DNA of 18,479 bases from Chloroflexota bacterium (lineage in GTDB: Bacteria > Chloroflexota > Dormibacteria > Dormibacterales > Dormibacteraceae). Made by a program: the position numbers and the translations under genes. Below are positions 1 through 5,840 of this stretch, in pieces. The notes beneath the pieces were generated by a model. That model did no database searches. It was not told the origin of the DNA and was given only the letters and a program-made list of their open reading frames with translations. Position 1 is the first letter of the stretch. Every line of letters starts with the position of its first letter. The stretch covers positions 8,534-27,012 of the forward strand of contig VBJR01000108.1 of the NCBI GenBank assembly GCA_005880175.1, read 5' to 3'.

Positions 1-99
1 GGCCGGCAGGCTGGTCAGACAGCCCGCGGCACGGAGAACGAGCCGCACCACGCCGCCCGGCACACGCGTGACGCGTGTGGCGGATTCGGCCGCGCTCAT
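1..99 (-). CDS. 5' end of an unidentified gene leaving the window
   Basis: An ATG at 97-99 opens a minus-strand frame that stays open for 33 codons to the window edge, starting MSAAESATRVTRVPGGVV. Third positions are mostly G or C, as in neighbouring genes. It lies 106 bases downstream of the ABC permease on the same strand and could be the next gene of that group. No domain can be recognised in so short a piece. The upstream sequence has a G-rich stretch (ccggggtgg) that might serve as a weak ribosome site. It could also be a chance open frame. Confidence 0.35.
   Translation of the reverse strand, partial: MSAAESATRVTRVPGGVVRLVLRAAGCLTSLPA
61..79. repeat. 19-bp perfect inverted repeat
   Basis: Arms CACACGCGT (61-69) and ACGCGTGTG (71-79) are exact reverse complements around one central base. 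The repeat lies inside the putative partial gene at 1-99, near its 5' end, so it may simply be coding sequence. It could also be a protein-binding site if that gene is not real. Confidence 0.4.
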
Positions 100-205
100 G
101 GGAGAGCCACCCCGGGAGAGGCCGGCGCCGCCTCGTCCCGGGCGGCAGCGTGCCAGGTCAGGGTGATGCCTGTTGCTCGAGCCACGGGGCGGCGACCGGC
201 CGGCG

Positions 206-1018
206 TCAGGCGAGCCGCCTCCGCAGGAAGACGACGGTGAGCCCCAGCAGCGCCGCGGTGAGCGCCAGCAGGATCGCCGTCTCTACCGCCTGGAACGTCC
301 AGAAGCGGTCCAGCGGGTAGTACCACCAGTCGATGTGATCGGTCCCGACCGTCTGGCCCACGATCCAGTCGTGGGCCGGGAGCGGCGAGATCGGGAACGT
401 GCCCGGCGTGGTCACGCGGAGCGGCCCGAACAGCAGGTAGCCCGCCTGGCGAAGCCCGATCACGACGGGGTGCACCACGCCGTAGGCCACCCATGTCACG
501 ACCATCGCCGGCAGGATCCGGCCGATCAGCGCCCCGGCGGCCGTGCCGAGCGCGACCGCGAGCACCAGGTAGCCGCCGGCCACCACCCCCACCGACTCGA
601 ACGATCCCCAGACGCCGTCCTCGTCCAGGTCCCAGACGCTCAGCGCGGCCACGAGGCCGAGCAGCAGCCCGCCCAGCAGCACCGGCACGAGGACCCAGGC
701 CAGGGAGACCACGATCCACCGCCGCCGGGTGGCGCCCTGGGTCAGGATCAGCCGGTGCGTGCCGCGGCCGAGGTCGCGGGCGAAGAGGGGGGCGCCCAGG
801 AAGATGCCGGCCAGCGCCGGGAGCTGCAGCATCGCGGCCTGGAGCCCGAACCAGCGGCCGCGGAGGCCGTCGAGGCGCGTGAGCGCGCTGGCGGAACCGT
901 CGAGGCGCAGCCCGTGCGCGGCGGCGCCCAGCGAGAGGAGCGCCGCGATGCCGCCGGCGAGCACCAGGGCCGCGCACAGGGCCTGGAGCCGGTGCTGCCG
1001 CCAGACCAGCCAGGTCAC
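206..1018 (-). CDS. ABC-2-type transporter permease
   Basis: This 270-residue protein has about six hydrophobic segments and no soluble domain. The first is near residues 10-35 and the last lies just before a basic C-terminus (FLRRRLA). The hydrophobic pattern and context match membrane subunits of small ABC exporters of the YtrA/YtrB type. The GTG start at 1018 overlaps the ATPase stop (GTGA), and GGAGG lies 7 bases upstream, so the two genes are translationally coupled. It is the third gene of a GntR-ATPase-permease cassette. The substrate is unknown; such cassettes often respond to cell-envelope stress or antibiotics, but nothing here shows that directly. A charged cytoplasmic loop after the second segment (LFARDLGRGTHRL) is typical of ABC-2 permeases. 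Confidence 0.85.
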   Translation of the reverse strand: MTWLVWRQHRLQALCAALVLAGGIAALLSLGAAAHGLRLDGSASALTRLDGLRGRWFGLQAAMLQLPALAGIFLGAPLFARDLGRGTHRLILTQGATRRRWIVVSLAWVLVPVLLGGLLLGLVAALSVWDLDEDGVWGSFESVGVVAGGYLVLAVALGTAAGALIGRILPAMVVTWVAYGVVHPVVIGLRQAGYLLFGPLRVTTPGTFPISPLPAHDWIVGQTVGTDHIDWWYYPLDRFWTFQAVETAILLALTAALLGLTVVFLRRRLA

Positions 1019-1849
1019 GACGCGGCCTCCAGCGGTCCCGCTGTCGGGATCGCCGCCCGTGGCTCGGCCAGGTAGGCGAGCACCAGCTCCTCGAGCGACA
1101 GCGCCGACTCCTGCCACGCAGGCGGCAGCGGGCCGGGCCGGCCGCGCACCCAGAGGCTCGTCTGGCGCGCGTGCACCGAGCGGTGCACCACCGTGACGCC
1201 GGGGAGGACGAGGCCGCCGGCGGCGGCCGGCCCGACCAGCAGGCGGTGCGAGTCCAGCAGGTCCTCGATGTCCCCGGCGACCTGCACCCTGCCCGCGTTC
1301 AGCAGCACCAGGTGATCGCACACCCGCTCCAGGTCGGTCACCAGGTGCGAGGACAGCATCACGGTGACACCGCCGGCCGCGGTCGCCTGCATCAGCTCCC
1401 GCAGGAACTGGCGGCGCGCCAGCGGGTCGATGCTGGCCAGCGGCTCGTCGAGCAGGATCAGCTCGGGCCGTTTGCCGAGCGCCAGCGTCAGCGCCACCTG
1501 GGTGCGCTGGCCGCCCGAGAGACGTCCGGCGCGGCGGTCGAGGGGGATGGCGAGCTCCTGGACGCGGTGCTCCGCGGTGGCCTGGTCCCAGCGCCGGTTC
1601 AGGCGGCGGCCGAGCCGCAGGTGCTCCGCCACGGTGAGGTGGGGATAGCCGGCGGCCGAGCACCGTCACGGTGCCCTCGGTCGGCCGGAGCAGGCCCGCG
1701 GCCAGGTGCAGCAGCGTGCTCTTGCCGGCGCCGTTCGCGCCGATCAGCGCCGCCACCCGGCCCGGCTCGATGCGGAACGAGCATCCGTCCAGGGCCCGGG
1801 TGCGGTGGTACCGCTTGCCCAGGCCGACGGCCTCCAGGGCGTACGTCAT
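1015..1849 (-). pseudogene. ABC transporter ATP-binding protein, frame-interrupted
   Basis: The N-terminal part starts at ATG 1849 with GGAGG 7 bases upstream and contains Walker A (GANGAGKST, about residues 37-45). The C-terminal part, in another frame, has the signature LSGGQ, Walker B (LILLDEP) and an H-loop (MLSSH). The frames change near 1645-1657. The span is 835 bases, so no single frame joins the halves. Before the break the protein reads GTVTVLGRR; after it, GYPHLTVAEHLRLG. Family members have roughly 15-20 more residues here, including the Q-loop glutamine, so sequence appears lost rather than a single base changed. The start overlaps the GntR stop (ATGA) and the end overlaps the permease start. 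It would energise the permease at the membrane. As written, neither half is a full ATPase. Confidence 0.85.
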
Positions 1850-2241
1850 GTCGCGACCTCCCTCGTCGTTTCGTGCAGGACCTGGTCGAACAGCGCGGCC
1901 AGCGTCCGCTCGTCGGCGCCCCGGCGCCGGGCCGTGGCGATCCAGCGCCGCAGCTCGCCGGCCAGCTGGGCGTAGAGAGCGCCCTCCTCGGCGGCCGCCG
2001 CCGGCGCGGCGACGAACGTGCCGGACCCCGATCGCATCGTGAGCAGCCCCTCCCGGTCCAGGTCCCGGTACGCCCGCAGCACCGTATTGGGGTTCACGGC
2101 GACGCTCGCGACCACCTCGCGCACCGTCGGCAGCTGGTCGCCCGGCCGCAGGAGCCCGGCCCGGATGGCGTGGCGGACCTGCTCGGCGATCTGGACGTAG
2201 TACGCCACGCCGGACCGGGAGTGGAGGTGGAACTCGATCAT
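1846..2241 (-). CDS. GntR-family transcriptional regulator, YtrA subfamily
   Basis: This 131-residue protein carries an N-terminal winged helix-turn-helix. GLLRPGDQLPTVREVVASVA and VNPNTVLRAYRDLDREGLL are typical GntR signatures, and GSGTFV forms the wing. The short C-terminal helical region (about residues 78-131) rather than a large effector domain places it in the YtrA group, which regulates neighbouring ABC transporter genes. It is the first gene of the cassette and its stop overlaps the ATPase start by four bases. A perfect inverted repeat overlaps its -10 box immediately upstream, which suggests autorepression. The ATG at 2241 lies only about 7 bases after the predicted transcript start, and no ribosome site is visible, so initiation may be nearly leaderless. 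Confidence 0.92.
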   Translation of the reverse strand: MIEFHLHSRSGVAYYVQIAEQVRHAIRAGLLRPGDQLPTVREVVASVAVNPNTVLRAYRDLDREGLLTMRSGSGTFVAAPAAAAEEGALYAQLAGELRRWIATARRRGADERTLAALFDQVLHETTREVAT

Positions 2242-2268
2242 GAGAAAGTGCTAGCACTATAGCACTTT
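2242..2268 (-). promoter_or_regulatory. GntR autoregulatory operator and promoter
   Basis: AAAGTGCTA (2245-2253) and TAGCACTTT (2260-2268) are exact reverse complements separated by six bases. A second 12-bp palindrome, AGTGCTAGCACT, overlaps the left arm (2247-2258). On the minus strand TATAGT (2261-2256) makes a good -10 box, with 14 bases to the GntR ATG. No clear -35 is visible. A regulator bound here would cover the -10 and start site. YtrA-type GntR proteins bind palindromes of this general form; the assignment to this GntR is inferred from position. Confidence 0.75.
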
Positions 2269-2351
2269 GGCGTTGGGGAGACGGGGCGTCTCCGCGGTGA
2301 CCTGACCGGTGCATGCGACATCGTTCGATCAGCTCGCGCGGCAGGATCCGC

Positions 2352-2409
2352 TGTCGACAGCTCAACCTCTTCGGCCGCCCGGACACGTTGAAATGTCGAC
2401 ACTTCAACG
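2352..2409. promoter_or_regulatory. Paired TGTCGACA palindromic sites in intergenic region
   Basis: The gap 2269-2499 has no gene but carries two related palindromes. Site 1 is GCTGTCGACAGC (2350-2361). Site 2 spans 2386-2409, with outer arms CGTTGAA and TTCAACG around TGTCGACA and one mismatched pair. Both contain TGTCGACA-NN-TCAAC (2352-2366 and 2394-2408), spaced 42 bp apart, about four DNA turns. They lie between the MFS gene end and the GntR promoter, both minus strand. They look like operator sites for a dimeric regulator, though which one is unknown. Neither is followed by a T tract on either strand, so a terminator is less likely. Confidence 0.5.
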
Positions 2410-2499
2410 CTTCCTGGCGGGCCTGACCCTGGTCCGGGCCGCTGACAGAGCACACGGCGGTCGTGCGCTCATGAAGGGCCCGACGCGAACCCGCCCCCG

Positions 2500-3834
2500 T
2501 CAGGTGGGGACGTTCGCCCTGCCCGCGCGCACCGTCTCGTCCTCGTCGTACTCCACGGTGTGGTCGGCCGTGGCCCGGTTCGGGATCAGCGCCAGCGCGA
2601 TCAAGCTGACCACCGCGCAGCCGACCAGGTAGATCGCGATCGGCACGTCCGAGTGGAAGGCGGCCAGCAGCGCCGTCGCGACCAGCGGCGCCGGGCCGCC
2701 GGCGATCACCGATGCCAGCTGGTAGCCGATCGACGCGCCGCTGTACCGCAGCCGGCCCGTGAAGTTCTCCGCGATCAGCGAGGCCTGCGGGCCGTACTGG
2801 AGGTCGTGCGGGATCAGCGAGATGATCGCCGCGAGCACGACCAGCCCCGCCACCTTCGTGTCCAGGAGCGCGAAGTACGGGAACGCGATCACGGCGACCA
2901 GCACCACGCCGATCCCGTACACCAGTCGCCGACCGAACCGGTCCGACAGGTGCGCGGCCAGCGGGATCGTCACCAGCGACAGCAGCGCCGCGACGAACAC
3001 CGACGTCAGCATGAAGTTGTTCGAGAACTTCAGCGTCTTGACCCCGTACGACAGCACGAACACGGTGAAGACGTAGAACGGCGCCTGCTCCGACATGCGC
3101 ACGAACATGCTGAGCACGATCTCCCGCCAGCTGCGGCGGAGCACCTCGACCACCGGCTGCTCCTCGATGCGACGCTGCTCCAGCAGGCGGCGGAAGATCG
3201 GCGTCTCCGCGATGCCGAGGCGGATGTACAGGCCGATCAGCAGGAGGACGAGGCTGAGGATGAACGGGATCCGCCAGCCCCACGAGAGGAACGCGCTGCC
3301 GGACAGGTTGCTGAACACGAGCAGCGCGCCGTTGCCCAGGATCAGCCCGATGGGCACCCCGACCTGGGGCCAGCTCGCCACCAGGCCGCGGCGGCGGACG
3401 CTGCCCCACTCCATCGAGAGGAGCACCGAGCCGCCCCACTCGCCGCCCACGCCGATGCCCTGGAGCACGCGCAGCAGCGTCAGCAGGATCGCGCCCGTGA
3501 TGCCGATCGTCCCGTAGCCGGGCACGAGGCCGACCGCGGCCGTGGCCAGCCCCATCGTCAGCAGCGTCGCGATCAGCGTGGCCTTGCGTCCGATGCGATC
3601 GCCGTAGTGGCCGAAGATGAGCGCGCCCACGGGCCGCGCCGCGAATCCGACCGCGAACGTCGCGAACGACGTGAGGGTGCCGGCCAGCGGGTCGCTGGTC
3701 GGGAAGAACACCTTCGGGAAGACGAGCGCGGCCGCCGAGCCGTACAGGAAGTAGTCGTACCATTCGATGGACGTGCCGATCGTGCTGGCGATGACGGCGC
3801 GCGGCAGTTGACGGCGCCCTTCCTGCTCCTGCAT
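2500..3834 (-). CDS. MFS transporter, metabolite:H+ symporter (MHS) family
   Basis: This 444-residue protein has about 12 membrane segments. The opening ASTIGTSIEWYDYFLYGSAA is the hallmark of the MHS family (ProP, KgtP, ShiA relatives), which import organic acids, osmolytes or shikimate with protons. The loop between helices 2 and 3 carries GHYGDRIGRK, the MFS motif G-x-x-x-D-R-x-G-R-[KR], and a related motif HLSDRFGRR follows the sixth helix. RVLQGIGVGGEWGGS is another conserved family stretch. The ATG at 3834 has an excellent ribosome site (AGGAGGGGGAGCC). The substrate cannot be told from sequence. It lies 92 bases after zwf on the same strand but has its own promoter. The charged C-terminal tail (HTVEYDEDE) is cytoplasmic. 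Confidence 0.9.
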   Translation of the reverse strand: MQEQEGRRQLPRAVIASTIGTSIEWYDYFLYGSAAALVFPKVFFPTSDPLAGTLTSFATFAVGFAARPVGALIFGHYGDRIGRKATLIATLLTMGLATAAVGLVPGYGTIGITGAILLTLLRVLQGIGVGGEWGGSVLLSMEWGSVRRRGLVASWPQVGVPIGLILGNGALLVFSNLSGSAFLSWGWRIPFILSLVLLLIGLYIRLGIAETPIFRRLLEQRRIEEQPVVEVLRRSWREIVLSMFVRMSEQAPFYVFTVFVLSYGVKTLKFSNNFMLTSVFVAALLSLVTIPLAAHLSDRFGRRLVYGIGVVLVAVIAFPYFALLDTKVAGLVVLAAIISLIPHDLQYGPQASLIAENFTGRLRYSGASIGYQLASVIAGGPAPLVATALLAAFHSDVPIAIYLVGCAVVSLIALALIPNRATADHTVEYDEDETVRAGRANVPT

Positions 3835-3882
3835 GGCTCCCCCTCCTCTCGGTGCTCCATCGGACCACTGCCCGTGTGGCCC

Positions 3883-3930
3883 GACACCCCCTGTGCTCTG
3901 ACGTATAGCACCGCCTGCCGGGGGTGTCAA
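3883..3930 (-). promoter_or_regulatory. Consensus promoter for the MFS gene with nested inverted repeats
   Basis: On the minus strand TTGACA (3930-3925) and TATACG (3907-3902) are separated by exactly 17 bases, close to the vegetative sigma consensus. The zwf TGA stop is inside the -35 box. GACACCCCC and GGGGGTGTC (3920-3928 and 3883-3891) form a perfect 9-bp inverted repeat flanking the -10, and GTGCT/AGCAC forms an inner pair around it. The leader to the MFS ATG would be about 60 bases. The repeats could be an operator or, in readthrough RNA from zwf, a hairpin. Confidence 0.75.
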
Positions 3931-5348
3931 ACTCCGGAGATCCCGGGCTCCTCGGCCGACGCGATCCAGGCGCCGCCGCCGTGCTCCGCGATCAGCGCGT
4001 CCGCCTCGGCCGGTCCCCACGACCCGCGTGCGTACTTCACCGGGCTCCCCTCCGCCTCCCACGCGCGGAGCAGCGGGTCCACGATGTGCCACGCTCGCTC
4101 GATCTCGTCGGGGCCGGGGAACACCGAGTGGCCTCCCTCCAGCACCTCGGCGAACACGTTCTCGTACGCGTCCGGGAGCGGCCCCCGGGCCAGCCGCCGG
4201 TACTCCAGGCTGAGGCCGGCGGGCACCAGCTCGAAGTGTGCGCCCGGCACCTTCGCCCCGATCCGCAGCTGCACCTCCTCGTGCGGCTGGAACCGGATCA
4301 TCAGCAGCGTCGGGATGGGCGGTACCGGCCGGCCGGCCAGGTGCAGGTGCGGGGCCTCGCGGAACTTGATCACCGCCTCCGTCACCGCGCCCCGCAGCGC
4401 CTTGCCGGTGCGCACGAAGATCGGCACCCCCTGCCAGCGCCAGTTGTGGATGTTGAGCCGGGCCGCCGCGAACGTTTCCCGCCGCGATCCGGGCGCGACC
4501 CCCTCGGCCTCCTGGTAGCCCTCGTACTGGCCGCGCACCGCCGCGCTCGGGTCGAGCGGGCGCACGGAGCGCAGCAGGCGCGTCTTCGCGTCCCGGATGT
4601 CCGCCGCGTCGAACGTGGTGGGCGGCTCCATCGTCATCAGCGCCAGGATCTGGAGCACGTGGTTCTGGATCATGTCCCGCACGGCGCCGAAGTGGTCGTA
4701 GTAGCCCGCCCGGTGGCCGACGTCCAGGTCCTCGGCGGCCGTGATCTGGATCGAGTCGATCAGCAGCCGGTTCCACGCCGACTCGAACAGCGCGTTGCTG
4801 AACCGGAACGCGAGCACGTTCTGGACCGTGTCCTTGGCCAGGTAGTGGTCGATCCGGTACACCTGCGACTCGTCGAACAGCGCCGCGAGCTGGCCGTTGA
4901 GCTGGTGGGCCGTCGCCTCGTCCTCGCCCAGCGGCTTCTCGACGACGATGCGGCTGGCGTCGCCCCGGTGCGTCAGGCCGCTGGACGCCAGCGCCGAGAG
5001 GATCGGAGCGAACGTGCTGGGGGGCGTGGCGAGGTAGTAGACCGCCGCGTCGCGGCGCAGCGCCTGCAGCAGGCCGCCGTACGTGGCCGGGTCGCCGTAG
5101 TCCAGCCGCACCCAGTCGGCGTCGGCTGCGAGGTCGGTCCGGCCGGTCGTCTCGCCGACCGCCTGCCGGAACCGCTCGTTCGACAGGTCGCTGCGCCCGG
5201 CCCCGACGACGTGGAGCCGGGCCCGCGACGCGACCGCCCCCACTGCCGGGAGCACCTTGCGGCTGGCCAGGTCGCCCGAGGCGCCGAAGATCACGACGTC
5301 GAGGTCCGGTGCGGACCGGTCGGCGGTGACGTGCTGGGTGTCGCTCAT
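3927..5348 (-). CDS. zwf: Glucose-6-phosphate 1-dehydrogenase
   Basis: This 473-residue enzyme oxidises glucose-6-phosphate to 6-phosphogluconolactone with NAD(P)+, the entry step of the oxidative pentose phosphate pathway in the cytoplasm. The nucleotide-binding fold opens with VVIFGASGDLA (about residues 18-28). EKPLGED and the substrate signature RIDHYLAK (165-172) are intact, as is RDMIQNHVLQ, which contains a conserved histidine. NWRWQGVPIFVRTGKAL and LPDAYENV are further family blocks. Length is normal for the family (about 470-510). The ATG at 5348 has AGGAG 8 bases upstream. Usual partners (gnd, opcA, tal, pgl) are not in the window. The downstream MFS gene has its own promoter overlapping the zwf stop. 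Confidence 0.96.
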   Translation of the reverse strand: MSDTQHVTADRSAPDLDVVIFGASGDLASRKVLPAVGAVASRARLHVVGAGRSDLSNERFRQAVGETTGRTDLAADADWVRLDYGDPATYGGLLQALRRDAAVYYLATPPSTFAPILSALASSGLTHRGDASRIVVEKPLGEDEATAHQLNGQLAALFDESQVYRIDHYLAKDTVQNVLAFRFSNALFESAWNRLLIDSIQITAAEDLDVGHRAGYYDHFGAVRDMIQNHVLQILALMTMEPPTTFDAADIRDAKTRLLRSVRPLDPSAAVRGQYEGYQEAEGVAPGSRRETFAAARLNIHNWRWQGVPIFVRTGKALRGAVTEAVIKFREAPHLHLAGRPVPPIPTLLMIRFQPHEEVQLRIGAKVPGAHFELVPAGLSLEYRRLARGPLPDAYENVFAEVLEGGHSVFPGPDEIERAWHIVDPLLRAWEAEGSPVKYARGSWGPAEADALIAEHGGGAWIASAEEPGISGV

Positions 5349-5422
5349 CGCAGCTGCTCCTCTGTGGCATGACGCGCATCACCCCAGGGTGCCGCCTTCC
5401 CGGCTCCGAGGGTCGATCCGAT

Positions 5423-5542
5423 CTACCGGTGCATCAGCCGCATCGCGTCCGCCACGAGCGCCGCAGGGGCGCCGGCCGGCAGCTCGATCTCCAGGTGTTC
5501 GGCACTGGCCCCGCGCCCCGTCGACAGTACGAAGCCTGACAC
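5423..5542 (-). CDS. Possible small ORF upstream of zwf (39 codons)
   Basis: A GTG at 5542 opens a frame ending in TAG at 5423, with C-terminal part HLEIELPAGAPAALVADAM. Third positions are strongly GC-biased and the composition looks protein-like. It ends 74 bases before the zwf start on the same strand. TGATAAC just upstream resembles a weak -10 box, but no convincing -35 or ribosome site is seen. It could be a small protein, a leader ORF for zwf, or the tail of a gene whose front has been lost. No family is recognised. Confidence 0.3.
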   Translation of the reverse strand: MSGFVLSTGRGASAEHLEIELPAGAPAALVADAMRLMHR

Positions 5543-5667
5543 AGGTTATCAGTGCGTTCACAGAGAACGCCGGTGATTCCCGGGCGTGCCAACTACGGCC
5601 TCCCATAGGCAAGCCTCCTGTACCATGTGCGCTCGACAGTAGTTGAGTCGGCCCGTGGAGGGGGGGC
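5543..5667. other. Divergent intergenic region between zwf side and NRPS locus
   Basis: This stretch, somewhat less GC-rich than its surroundings, separates minus-strand zwf from the plus-strand NRPS locus. I see no clear sigma-70 promoter pair in it, although it must hold the plus-strand promoter. It ends in GGAGGGGGGGC, a strong ribosome site for the ATG at 5668. Confidence 0.4.
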
Positions 5668-5840
5668 ATGGCCGAGGCCGAGACGTACGGCGACTACGCG
5701 AAGCTCCGCGCCGGTCGGGGATGGCGACCAACAGCTTCTTCTGCCTGACGATCTTCGCCCAGATCGTGCTGTACGCCGGCGGCATGCTCGGCTACTCGCG
5801 ACAGGGGATCGGCCTGCTGCTGGCGGCGGGGGGAGCGTGA
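5668..5840 (+). pseudogene. Broken first gene of the NRPS locus: soluble start and membrane segment
   Basis: ATG 5668 has a strong ribosome site and starts MAEAETYGDYAKLRAG, with every third base G or C except one. The frame then closes at 5748. A second frame, from ATG 5721 to the TGA at 5840, encodes a hydrophobic stretch (NSFFCLTIFAQIVLYAGGML), also GC-biased at third positions. The likeliest reading is one gene whose two pieces were brought out of frame near 5710-5720. The hydrophobic piece vaguely resembles C-terminal membrane segments of family 2 glycosyltransferases, but this is only an impression. Alternatively the second frame is a real 39-residue membrane peptide, since its TGA overlaps the NRPS ATG (TGATG). 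Confidence 0.4.

Noticed and set aside
1640..1660. Programmed ribosomal frameshift in the ABC ATPase
   Set aside because: There is no slippery heptamer, and conserved residues are missing at the junction, which a frameshift would not restore.
206..3868. A minus-strand frame open for 1220 codons across several genes
   Set aside because: It is the permease frame running through other genes. Only its last 270 residues and a short ATPase segment look like protein; the rest is Arg/Gly/Pro/Ala-rich shadow of the MFS and GntR genes, caused by high GC.
3924..5372. A 482-codon plus-strand open frame opposite zwf
   Set aside because: Composition is rich in Arg, His, Val and Gln with no domain, and zwf on the other strand is unmistakable.
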